From an uncultured Paracoccaceae bacterium (GTDB lineage Bacteria; Pseudomonadota; Alphaproteobacteria; Rhodobacterales; Rhodobacteraceae): a DNA stretch of 6,251 nt. The stretch spans positions 1 through 6,251 of the forward strand of contig CALCPC010000268.1 in NCBI GenBank assembly GCA_937900975.1, written 5' to 3'. How positions within the stretch are numbered: position 1 is the stretch's first letter; every line of letters begins with the position of its first letter. The notes under the pieces were generated by a model that made no database searches, was not told the origin of the DNA, and saw only the letters and a program-made list of their open reading frames with translations. Positions 1 through 5,202 of this stretch are shown here, one piece after another. Made by a program: the position numbers and the translations under genes.

Positions 1-50
1 ATTTCTTGCTTGTTTGGGTGTTTGTCTTTTCTTCTGGGTTTGTCTGTATC

Positions 51-336
51 GTTCCAAACGGTCGTTTGGTGCGACGACCTTGCTGTTTGGGTAGTTTCGC
101 CGGGGCGTTGACGGCTCAAATTCGGGTCAGATGCGCGTTTGTCACTGTATCCCGGCGCCTCTGCAAACGTCGAAACGGTCGTTTTGTGCGGAGGGTTTTC
201 ATTCGGGGCAGTTCGGGCGGGGGTATGACTGGTTAAACCCAGCTTGGATCTGGGTTTTGCCCCTTCGTCCCAGCCTCTCTGCAAATGGTCCGAACGGGCG
301 TTTTTTTTGCGCAGAGTTTGCCGTTGAGCCGTCTGG
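51..336. repeat. Degenerate tandem repeat, ~118-bp period, about 2.5 units
   Basis: Three units start at about 51, 169 and 287. Each opens with a core close to AAACGGTCGTTT: AAACGG at 56-61, AAACGG at 173-178 and GAACGG at 292-297, spaced 117 and 119 bases. Units 1 and 2 both end in CTCTGCAAA just before the next core. All three share a G-rich middle (GGGTAGTTTCGCCGGGG, GGGCAGTTCGGGCGGGG and GCCGTCTGGGCGGGG). The first core is a perfect inverted repeat, CCAAACG-GT-CGTTTGG (54-69); the second and third are imperfect. Spacers diverge strongly, so this is an old array. Function is unknown: repeated operator-like sites or a family of small RNAs are possible, and neither is shown. Confidence 0.6.
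235..257. repeat. Perfect 8-bp inverted repeat (hairpin)
   Basis: AAACCCAG (235-242) and CTGGGTTT (250-257) are perfect inverted arms with a 7-base loop, followed on the plus strand by one more T and then GCCCC. It sits inside the second unit of the tandem repeat and is not conserved in the other units. The U-run is made largely by the stem itself, so terminator activity is possible but weakly supported. No gene reads into it from the left within the window. Confidence 0.4.
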
Positions 337-367
337 GCGGGGTTTTGGACGCTCAATGCGCTCGGTT

Positions 368-417
368 TCGCTCGGCCCAGGGTCGAGCGAGCGATCTGCG
401 TCCGGGGGCGCACCCCC
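368..417. repeat. Two adjacent palindromes
   Basis: The first is TCGCTCG (368-374) against CGAGCGA (384-390); pairing can continue inward almost to the centre at A379. The second is GGGGG (404-408), loop CGCA, CCCCC (413-417), followed on the plus strand by TTT. Both lie in the gene-free region, about 200 bases beyond the stop of the minus-strand gene ending at 617. They could act as transcription terminators or be small interspersed palindromes; the short T-run makes a classical intrinsic terminator doubtful. Confidence 0.35.
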
Positions 418-616
418 TTTCCCAGACCCTCAGGGAGGCCAATGGCTTTCGGGAAGGCCTGGCTCTACCACGGTTTGCGTCTTCTTCGGGTCCTTCCTCT
501 CCGTTGCGCGGTCAGAACATGCTTGGCCTTTCGGCGCGAATTCCGATGTCCACGGTTTCGATGCGACCGGAAGCCAAGCGAATGCTCGTTCTGACGTTGA
601 GCCTCGCTGTCCGGGG

Positions 617-901
617 CTACTCAGCCGGGTTGCTCGCCTCTGCTGCGGCGCGGATTGGGGGGAGTGTCCGTCGGCCAACGTCGCAATCGGGGGTGTTGTC
701 CAGGAATGTGTAGGCACCACCGACCCGTTCACACATTTTCGCGACGCCGCGGGCGAAGGCGAGGTCTTGGGCGATGCGCATACAGTCGGGGCTGTAGTAC
801 CCGTTGCGGTCGGGGCGGCAAAGCCCCTCTGTCGCGCTGGCACTGGGGAGTGCTAGGAAGAGGCAGGGAAGAACGGCAAGAAGAACACGAACTGCGGTCA
901 C
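617..901 (-). CDS. Small exported four-cysteine protein, function unknown
   Basis: The predicted protein has 94 residues. I chose the GTG start at 901 because GGAG (910-913) lies 8 bases upstream and because it puts a clean signal peptide at the N terminus: MTAVR, then a hydrophobic core LLAVLPCLFLALP, with a likely signal peptidase I site after ASA (residues 21-23). The in-frame ATG at 949 would add 16 non-signal-like residues. The mature part of about 71 residues has cysteines at 28, 40, 57 and 73, enough for two disulfides, which suits the periplasm. I recognise no domain and there is no lipobox. The tail after residue 77 is Pro/Ala-rich and probably unstructured. A perfect TTAA-N7-TTAA box lies 69 bases upstream. 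It is separated from sbtB by 160 bases with its own promoter-like site, so it is probably not part of the sbt operon. Confidence 0.7.
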   Translation of the reverse strand: MTAVRVLLAVLPCLFLALPSASATEGLCRPDRNGYYSPDCMRIAQDLAFARGVAKMCERVGGAYTFLDNTPDCDVGRRTLPPIRAAAEASNPAE

Positions 902-970
902 GATGAAATCTCCGGTCAGGGGGCGGCAGGCACAGCGTGCGGTACCCAACGCCAGAAAATCACCGGAAGG

Positions 971-985
971 TTAACCCCGCGTTAA
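971..985 (-). promoter_or_regulatory. CtrA-like box TTAA-N7-TTAA
   Basis: TTAACCCCGCGTTAA matches the alphaproteobacterial CtrA consensus TTAA-N7-TTAA exactly and is also a perfect TTAAC-N5-GTTAA inverted repeat. It lies 69 bases upstream of the GTG start of the small exported protein, a plausible distance for promoter control. CtrA is a response regulator controlling motility, cell-cycle and related genes in alphaproteobacteria. In GC-rich DNA the motif should be uncommon by chance, but binding is inferred. Confidence 0.5.
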
Positions 986-1019
986 AGCCGCCGGGTCAAT
1001 CCCGTCAAAGCGCGGGTTG

Positions 1020-1079
1020 AAAACGGCTTTTGGGGCCGCGCAAACGGTCGCTTTTGCCCGCTCAAAACCGGTTTGCGCG
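1020..1079 (-). terminator. Inverted repeats at the sbtB 3' end, possible terminator
   Basis: CGCGCAAAC (1037-1045) and GTTTGCGCG (1071-1079) are perfect 9-bp arms with a 25-base loop containing the sbtB stop codon (1062-1064). Just beyond, reading the minus strand, a small hairpin CGGC-(7-base loop)-GCCG (1038-1024) is followed by TTTT (1023-1020). The 4-bp stem is weak, so intrinsic termination is only a candidate. The position directly after the last gene of the operon supports it. Confidence 0.35.
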
Positions 1080-1373
1080 CAGCACCTCGCAATCGGTGAT
1101 GGAGATCACGCCGATATGACGCTCCACCACTGCGAAGGCCGCCTCGACGAGAGGATCGACGCGCTCTGGCGCGACGATGGCAATAACGGCGACCATCCCG
1201 CCGGCCCGGGTGACCTGGCCTTCCCGCGACCAGACCCCAGACCGACCGCCACCGCCAAGGACTGGCAGGACTGTAAACCCGGTCACGCCAGCGTCGGTCA
1301 GCGCCGCGGTGAGCCGGCGCTCCATAACAGCCTCGATGATAATCTCGACCCGTTTTGCAACATGGGTTTGCAT
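1062..1373 (-). CDS. sbtB: SbtB-type PII-like regulator of bicarbonate transport
   Basis: This 103-residue protein has the ferredoxin-like PII fold pattern: strand KRVEIIIEA (7-15), helix ERRLTAALTDAG (18-29), then GFTVLPVLGGGGRSG (32-46) leading into the T-loop (about 40-60), strand MVAVIAIV (60-67), helix PERVDPLVEAAFAVVERH (69-86), and the terminal strands GVISITDCEV with an LRANRF end, recalling the VLR-ERF end of PII proteins. Cyanobacterial SbtB binds adenine nucleotides including cAMP and inhibits SbtA; that role is transferred here by family and gene context. It lacks the cyanobacterial C-terminal CGPxGC extension. The ATG follows the sbtA stop after a single base, with AGGAAG 5 bases upstream inside sbtA, so the two are translationally coupled. 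A generic PII-like signalling protein is the alternative, but the adjacent sbtA makes SbtB likely. Confidence 0.87.
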   Translation of the reverse strand: MQTHVAKRVEIIIEAVMERRLTAALTDAGVTGFTVLPVLGGGGRSGVWSREGQVTRAGGMVAVIAIVAPERVDPLVEAAFAVVERHIGVISITDCEVLRANRF

Positions 1374-1374
1374 G

Positions 1375-2352
1375 TCAACTTCCTGCGACGAGGGTTGCGG
1401 CGGCGATGTAGACAGGGATACCGACCGTCAGGTTGAACGGAAACGTCACGCCGAGCGAAAGCGTGAGGTAGATTGAGGGGTTGGCCTCGGGCAGCGCGAC
1501 GCGCATGGCCGCCGGAACGGCGATGTAGGAGGCAGAGGCCGACAGCGTCACCAACAGCGCCAAACCGCCGGCGGAAAGCCCGATCAAAAGCCCGGCGACA
1601 AGGCCCAGTATGCCGCCGATCAAGGGCATGACCAAACCGAAGACAATGACGGGCGCCTTCAGATCGCCCCGCGCCGACAAAAACCCGCGCCCCGCCACAA
1701 GACCCATATCGAGCAGGAAGAGGCACAGACCGCCCTGAATCGGCGCCACGATAAAGGCATCGATCCGGGCCATGCCATCGCGCCCCGTGGCCCAGCCGAT
1801 GGCAAAAGCACCGACCAAAAGGACGATAGAGCCGTTCAGCAGGATTTCCCGCAAAAGCCCGTCCTCGCGCTCTGCGGTGCCGCCCTTTTTGCCGATCAGC
1901 CACAATGCCGAGAGGATCGCTGGGGCCTCCATCGCGGCGGCGACGGCGACCATATACCCCTCATATGCGATGCCGGCCCCATCGAGCGCTGAGGTCCCGG
2001 CAACGAATGTCACAACGGAAATCGAGCCGTAATGCGCGGCGACAGCGGCCGCATCGACCACCGACAGCCGCGAGATCGCGCGCAGGATGGCAAAGGCCAG
2101 GATCGGGATGGCCGCCGACAAGACCGTTCCCGCCAGAAGCGCCGCGACCAGATCGACGCCGACACCGCTTTGCGCAACGCTGACGCCGCCCTTGAACCCG
2201 ATGGCGAACAGAAGATAGAGCGACAGCGCCTTCGCCGCGGCCTCTGGCACGGAAAGGTCGGACCGTGCAAGCGCCGCCCCAAAGCCCAGCGCAAAGCAGA
2301 GCACCATGGGCGACAGAATGTTGGCCGCGGCCAGCGCGAAGAGGCCGTCCAT
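1375..2352 (-). CDS. sbtA: SbtA-type sodium-dependent bicarbonate symporter
   Basis: This 325-residue inner-membrane protein is almost entirely hydrophobic segments, consistent with about ten transmembrane helices in two inverted five-helix halves. SbtA hallmark stretches are visible: LYLLFAIGFKGG (45-56), AHYGSISVVTF (106-116), SASASYIAVPAAMR (271-284), then PEANPS and PFNLTVGIP (305-313). In cyanobacteria SbtA is a high-affinity Na+/HCO3- symporter inhibited by trimeric SbtB. The central hydrophilic linker after LIGKKGG is short, which may explain a protein smaller than the roughly 370-residue cyanobacterial form. The ATG at 2352 has GGGAG 7 bases upstream and lies 28 bases after the carbonic anhydrase stop; sbtB follows one base after the stop. 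This spacing indicates a single operon. Transport of bicarbonate is inferred from family membership and context. Confidence 0.92.
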   Translation of the reverse strand: MDGLFALAAANILSPMVLCFALGFGAALARSDLSVPEAAAKALSLYLLFAIGFKGGVSVAQSGVGVDLVAALLAGTVLSAAIPILAFAILRAISRLSVVDAAAVAAHYGSISVVTFVAGTSALDGAGIAYEGYMVAVAAAMEAPAILSALWLIGKKGGTAEREDGLLREILLNGSIVLLVGAFAIGWATGRDGMARIDAFIVAPIQGGLCLFLLDMGLVAGRGFLSARGDLKAPVIVFGLVMPLIGGILGLVAGLLIGLSAGGLALLVTLSASASYIAVPAAMRVALPEANPSIYLTLSLGVTFPFNLTVGIPVYIAAATLVAGS

Positions 2353-2380
2353 GCGGTCGCTCCCGTTCTCAGACCCGCTC

Positions 2381-3031
2381 TTACACCGCGACGAACGCGT
2401 CGACTTCGGGGTCGTAGGTTTTCAGTTGTCCGGTTCCGATGTCATTCCACAGACCGTGCAGGGCCAGGGTCCCGGCCTCGATGTCGCGGAGCACATACGG
2501 AAAGGTCATCAAATTCTCAAGGCTTACCCGTATCGCTTGCTCCTCAAGCGCGCGCAGACGCGCAGCCGTGTCGCATTCTGCGGCAACATGTGCGTGACGA
2601 CTGCGCAAAAGGTCAAGCCAGCGGCCGATAAAGCTGGATTGCAAATCAAGCTCTGGCGCCGCGCCCCGGCACATCTTATCGCAGGCCTCGACCCCGCCGC
2701 AGCCTGAATGGCCAAGCACAATCAGATGCGCAACGCGCAGCGAGATCACGGCATATTCGATGGCCGCGGAGGTCCCGTGCAAGTCGCCATCGGGCTTATA
2801 GGGCGGGATCAGATTGGCGATGTTGCGGTGAATGAAAAACTCGCCAGCGTCGGCGCCGAAAATCGAGGTGACGTGAACCCGGCTGTCGCAACAGGCGATC
2901 ACCATTGCGCGGGGGCGCTGGCCGTCATTGGCCAGGCGTGCATACCAGGATCGGTTGTCTGCAAACTCTGTCGCGCGCCAACCACGGTAGCGTTGGATGT
3001 AAGCCTTGGGGAGGCGGCTCGTGAACTCCAT
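2381..3031 (-). CDS. Beta-class carbonic anhydrase
   Basis: This 216-residue enzyme catalyses CO2 + H2O to bicarbonate + H+. The beta-class zinc site is intact: Cys47 with Asp49 and Arg51 in ACCDSRV, and His108 and Cys111 in GHSGCGG. Also present are the conserved HRNIANLIPPY segment (68-78) and SAAIEYAV (88-95). The length is normal for the class. There is no signal peptide (MEFTSRLPKAYIQRY), so it should be cytosolic. The ATG at 3031 has AAGG 6 bases upstream. It is the first gene of the unit with sbtA and sbtB, so it probably equilibrates imported bicarbonate with CO2 for carboxylases. Its promoter must lie in 3032-3175, where a near-CtrA box is found. The class is certain; a precise gene name (can or cynT type) cannot be assigned from motifs alone. 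Confidence 0.95.
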   Translation of the reverse strand: MEFTSRLPKAYIQRYRGWRATEFADNRSWYARLANDGQRPRAMVIACCDSRVHVTSIFGADAGEFFIHRNIANLIPPYKPDGDLHGTSAAIEYAVISLRVAHLIVLGHSGCGGVEACDKMCRGAAPELDLQSSFIGRWLDLLRSRHAHVAAECDTAARLRALEEQAIRVSLENLMTFPYVLRDIEAGTLALHGLWNDIGTGQLKTYDPEVDAFVAV

Positions 3032-3175
3032 GGTCGACCTTACAACACTTTCTCGCCCTGGATTAACCCAGTGTTAGCACTGACCGAAGATATCAAAGGA
3101 TCCCAGTGCGCCCGCTAAGACCCCGTTTAACCCCTTGCGCTATCCCGCAGCGTTGAAGGGGACAAGGGGTGTCAT
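3032..3175. promoter_or_regulatory. Divergent promoter region with a near-CtrA box
   Basis: This 144-base spacer must carry the promoter of the carbonic anhydrase-sbtA-sbtB operon (leftward) and probably that of the HPt-like gene (rightward). TTAAC-CCAGT-GTTAG (3063-3077) matches TTAA-N7-TTAA at seven of eight fixed positions and lies 31 bases upstream of the carbonic anhydrase start. A further TTAACCC half-site occurs at 3127-3133, nearer the HPt-like gene. I could not assign convincing -35/-10 pairs on either strand. Confidence 0.45.
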
Positions 3176-3559
3176 ATGACTTCAGTCACAAATCTGAAAT
3201 GCGAGGAGCCAGCGCATCTCGATATCCGGGCGTTGGATCTGTTGGAAGCAACCTTGGGGCGAGAGCAAAGCCGGAAGGTTTTGGAGGAAAGCTGCTTTGA
3301 CCTGGTCGACAAGCTGGGGTTGATCGAAGCGGCGCTGCACAGGCGAGAGCATGAGACGGCGCGGCGGTTGGCGGTCGATATCGCCGGCATCAGCGCTCAA
3401 ATCGGGCTCGACGATTTTTCGCTCGCCGCGCGCAACCTTGCCAAAGTGCTGCAAACCACCGATCTGATTGCCACGGCTGCGGTGTCTGCGCGCATGATGC
3501 GGTTGGGGGAGGTTAGCCTGCTGTCGCTTCTGCGGATTACCGACGACCCCTACGCCTGA
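3176..3559 (+). CDS. HPt-like protein lacking the phospho-accepting histidine
   Basis: This 127-residue, mostly alpha-helical cytosolic protein shows an HPt-like helical layout: LDLLEATLGREQSRKVLEESCFDLVDKLGLIEAALHRREHETARRLAVDIAGISAQIGLDDFSLAARNLAKVL. The stretch VDIAGISAQIG (67-77) lines up with the HPt motif HTLKGSSANLG, but valine 67 stands where the phosphorylated histidine should be. It would therefore not relay phosphate, though it could bind a kinase or response regulator. The ATG at 3176 has AAGGGG 6 bases upstream (3164-3169). It is transcribed divergently from the carbonic anhydrase operon across a spacer with CtrA-like sites, and is followed by a hairpin-rich gap. The C-terminal 35 residues match nothing I know. 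HPt assignment is from pattern only; an unrelated helical protein is the alternative. Confidence 0.7.
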   Translation: MTSVTNLKCEEPAHLDIRALDLLEATLGREQSRKVLEESCFDLVDKLGLIEAALHRREHETARRLAVDIAGISAQIGLDDFSLAARNLAKVLQTTDLIATAAVSARMMRLGEVSLLSLLRITDDPYA

Positions 3560-3560
3560 C

Positions 3561-3638
3561 GCGGCGTGGGGCCGGATGCTGTGCACCCCACCGCCACCCA
3601 CGCCGCGCGCGACCAGACCGGGAAGCCCGGTCGCGCGC
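3561..3638 (+). terminator. Strong hairpins after the HPt-like gene, candidate terminator
   Basis: Starting one base after the stop codon, GCGGCGTGGG (3561-3570) pairs perfectly with CCCACGCCGC (3597-3606). Overlapping it, GCGCGCGACC (3605-3614) pairs perfectly with GGTCGCGCGC (3629-3638), and inside that GACCGGG (3616-3622) pairs with CCCGGTC (3626-3632) around a 3-base loop. The second and third are mutually exclusive. No T-run follows, so intrinsic termination is uncertain. The rest of the spacer to 3745 is very GC-rich, with further short inverted repeats and no gene I can support. Confidence 0.4.
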
Positions 3639-3745
3639 CGTCGCTGTGGGGCGGCCCGTCATGGCCGGGCGGCCGCGGCATCCGCTGTTTGCAAAGTACG
3701 CGCCGCGCCCTGTGGCGCCCCCTCAATTTTGCCGTGAGCCGACGG

Positions 3746-3774
3746 TTCAAATCGCGCGCAAACCGCTCTAGGCT
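3746..3774 (+). promoter_or_regulatory. Weak candidate promoter for the peptidase pair
   Basis: TTCAAA (3746-3751), a 17-base spacer and TAGGCT (3769-3774) are spaced like a sigma-70 -35/-10 pair, each matching about half of the consensus. Initiation near 3781 would leave a leader of about 27 bases before the ATG at 3808. The surrounding drop in GC after 3723 (CTCAATTTTG) also fits a promoter. The match is poor and could be chance. Confidence 0.25.
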
Positions 3775-3807
3775 CACCGCATGGTTGCGGCGGGCGAAAG
3801 GGTCGAG

Positions 3808-5202
3808 ATGGGCGCGAAGTTTGCGGATGGGCAGGATACGGCAATCCCGATCCATGTGATTGCGGCGGAGGCAGTCGAAGGGTGGCTTGCCGCGCAGCCC
3901 GATCCGGTCGCGCGCTGGGCCAAGGCGCAGGGCTTTACCGGTGCGCTGGGCAGTTTTGTTACGGTTCCGGATGCCTCCGGCGGCATTGATCGCGTTCTAG
4001 CGGGTTGGGGGCGTGCGTCAGAGCGGGCGCGGGGGCGGTTCCACCTTGCCAACCTTGCCAACAGCCTGCCAGCGGGCACCTCTCGGCTTGCCGAGGGATT
4101 GTCGGCGGCCGCGCTGACCGACCCCGCGCTTGGCTGGCTGACCGCCTCCTATCGCTTTGACCGCTATAAGAAAGCATCCCCCGCGCGCGCGCGGCTTGCG
4201 CCGCCACCGGGGATCGATACGGCGCGGGTGGAGGTTGAGGCCGCCGGCGTCGCGCGCACGGCGGATCTGATCAACACGCCTGCCTCCGACATGGGCCCCG
4301 ATGGGCTGGAGGCGGCTTTTGCCGACCTTGCCCATGGGTTTGGCGCAGAGATGGCGGTCGTGAAGGGTGCGGCGCTTCTCGAACACAATCTGCCGATGAT
4401 CCACACTGTTGGCCGGGCTGCGGCCGAGGCGCCAAGGCTGCTCGACCTGCGATGGGGGCCGTCCGACGCGCCGAAAGTGACGCTGGTGGGCAAAGGCGTT
4501 TGCTTTGACACCGGCGGGCTGAACCTAAAGCCCGGCGGGTCCATGGGGTTGATGAAGAAAGACATGGGCGGCGCGGCCAATGTTATGGGGCTTGCGCAGA
4601 TGATCATGGCGCGCGCCCTGCCACTGCGGCTGCGCGTGCTGGTGCCGGCGGTCGAGAACGCCGTGTCCGCAGGGGCGTTCCGGCCGCAGGATGTGTTGAC
4701 CAGCCGAAAAGGGCTGACCGTCGAGATCAACAACACAGATGCCGAAGGCCGCCTGGTTCTCGCCGATGCGCTTGCGGTGGGTGAGGATGAGTGGCCTGTT
4801 CTCAGGATCTCGAGGGCCACGCTGCCGGGGGCTGCGCGGGTCGCGCTGGGACCCGACCTTGCGCCTTATTTCACCGATGCAGAGAGCCTGGCGGCAGAGC
4901 TTGAGGCCGCCGCGGCCGCCGCGGCCGATCCTGTGTGGCGGCTGCCGTTTTGGGCGCCCTATGAGACGATGATCGAGCCTGAGATCGCCGATCTTGACAA
5001 CGCACCAAAGGGCGGGTTCGCCGGTGCGATCACCGCGGCGCTGTTTCTGCGCCGCTTTGTCGAGGCGGCTGGCGTTTACGCGCATTTCGACATCTATGGC
5101 TGGACCCCGTCGGCAAAACCGGGACGGCCCATAGGCGGTGCAAGCCAGGGCGCGCGCGCGCTCTTGCGCGTGATCGAGGCGCGCTATGGAGCGCGCGGGT
5201 GA
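3808..5202 (+). CDS. Leucyl aminopeptidase family protein (peptidase M17)
   Basis: This 464-residue cytosolic metallo-aminopeptidase releases N-terminal residues from peptides using two metal ions. The ATG at 3808 has AAAGGG 5 bases upstream; the in-frame ATG at 3781 would add nine residues without a good binding site. The C-terminal catalytic domain holds every M17 residue with E. coli PepA spacing: Lys229 and Asp234 (GKGVCFDTGG), catalytic Lys241 (LKPGG), Asp252 (KKDMGG), Asp311, Glu313 and catalytic Arg315 (NTDAEGRL). The N-terminal domain is divergent, as usual. Oddly, residues 329-340 (WPVLRISRATLPG region) depart from the usual ATLTG strand, with proline replacing threonine. The stop overlaps the NlpC/P60 start by 4 bp, so both belong to one unit, suggesting shared work on cell-wall peptides. 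Family certain, substrate inferred. Confidence 0.93.
   Translation: MGAKFADGQDTAIPIHVIAAEAVEGWLAAQPDPVARWAKAQGFTGALGSFVTVPDASGGIDRVLAGWGRASERARGRFHLANLANSLPAGTSRLAEGLSAAALTDPALGWLTASYRFDRYKKASPARARLAPPPGIDTARVEVEAAGVARTADLINTPASDMGPDGLEAAFADLAHGFGAEMAVVKGAALLEHNLPMIHTVGRAAAEAPRLLDLRWGPSDAPKVTLVGKGVCFDTGGLNLKPGGSMGLMKKDMGGAANVMGLAQMIMARALPLRLRVLVPAVENAVSAGAFRPQDVLTSRKGLTVEINNTDAEGRLVLADALAVGEDEWPVLRISRATLPGAARVALGPDLAPYFTDAESLAAELEAAAAAAADPVWRLPFWAPYETMIEPEIADLDNAPKGGFAGAITAALFLRRFVEAAGVYAHFDIYGWTPSAKPGRPIGGASQGARALLRVIEARYGARG

Larger units (their letters stand above)
1..616. other. Gene-free, G+T-skewed left region
   Basis: No reading frame here has a convincing start, ribosome binding site and protein-like composition. 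The open frames on both strands give Arg/Ser/Pro-rich or low-complexity translations typical of GC-rich non-coding DNA. The first 60 bases contain about 31 T and only 5 A, and the plus strand stays rich in G and T and poor in A to about position 330. The stretch holds a degenerate tandem repeat (51-336) and hairpins at 235-257 and 368-417, listed separately. It lies downstream of the minus-strand gene ending at 617, so part of it may be that gene's 3' region. The left edge is cut, so the region may extend further. Confidence 0.6.

Noticed and set aside
51..336. CRISPR array
   Set aside because: The period is ~118 bp, the repeats are degenerate, the intervening sequences are related to each other, and no cas genes are present.
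430..843. Minus-strand frame of 137 codons
   Set aside because: It is in another frame over the 94-residue exported protein, has a Pro/Thr/Ser-rich low-complexity translation, and shows no recognisable domain.
131..856. Long plus-strand open frame (241 codons) and an overlapping frame at 285-713
   Set aside because: The translations are Ser/Arg/Gly-rich with no domain, run through the tandem repeat, and overlap the signal-peptide gene on the other strand. Long frames are expected by chance in GC-rich DNA.
902..949. Upstream ATG (949) as start of the small exported protein
   Set aside because: It would place 16 polar, cysteine-containing residues before the signal peptide; the GTG at 901 has a well-spaced GGAG.
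2032..2631. Plus-strand frame of 199 codons across sbtA and the carbonic anhydrase gene
   Set aside because: Arg-rich shadow of two confidently identified minus-strand genes.
3781..3807. ATG at 3781 as start of the M17 aminopeptidase
   Set aside because: Only a poor binding site precedes it, and the candidate promoter would start transcription about there; the ATG at 3808 has AAAGGG at good spacing.
4164..4820. Minus-strand frame of 218 codons inside the M17 gene
   Set aside because: Shadow frame; the plus strand encodes all M17 catalytic motifs with exact spacing.
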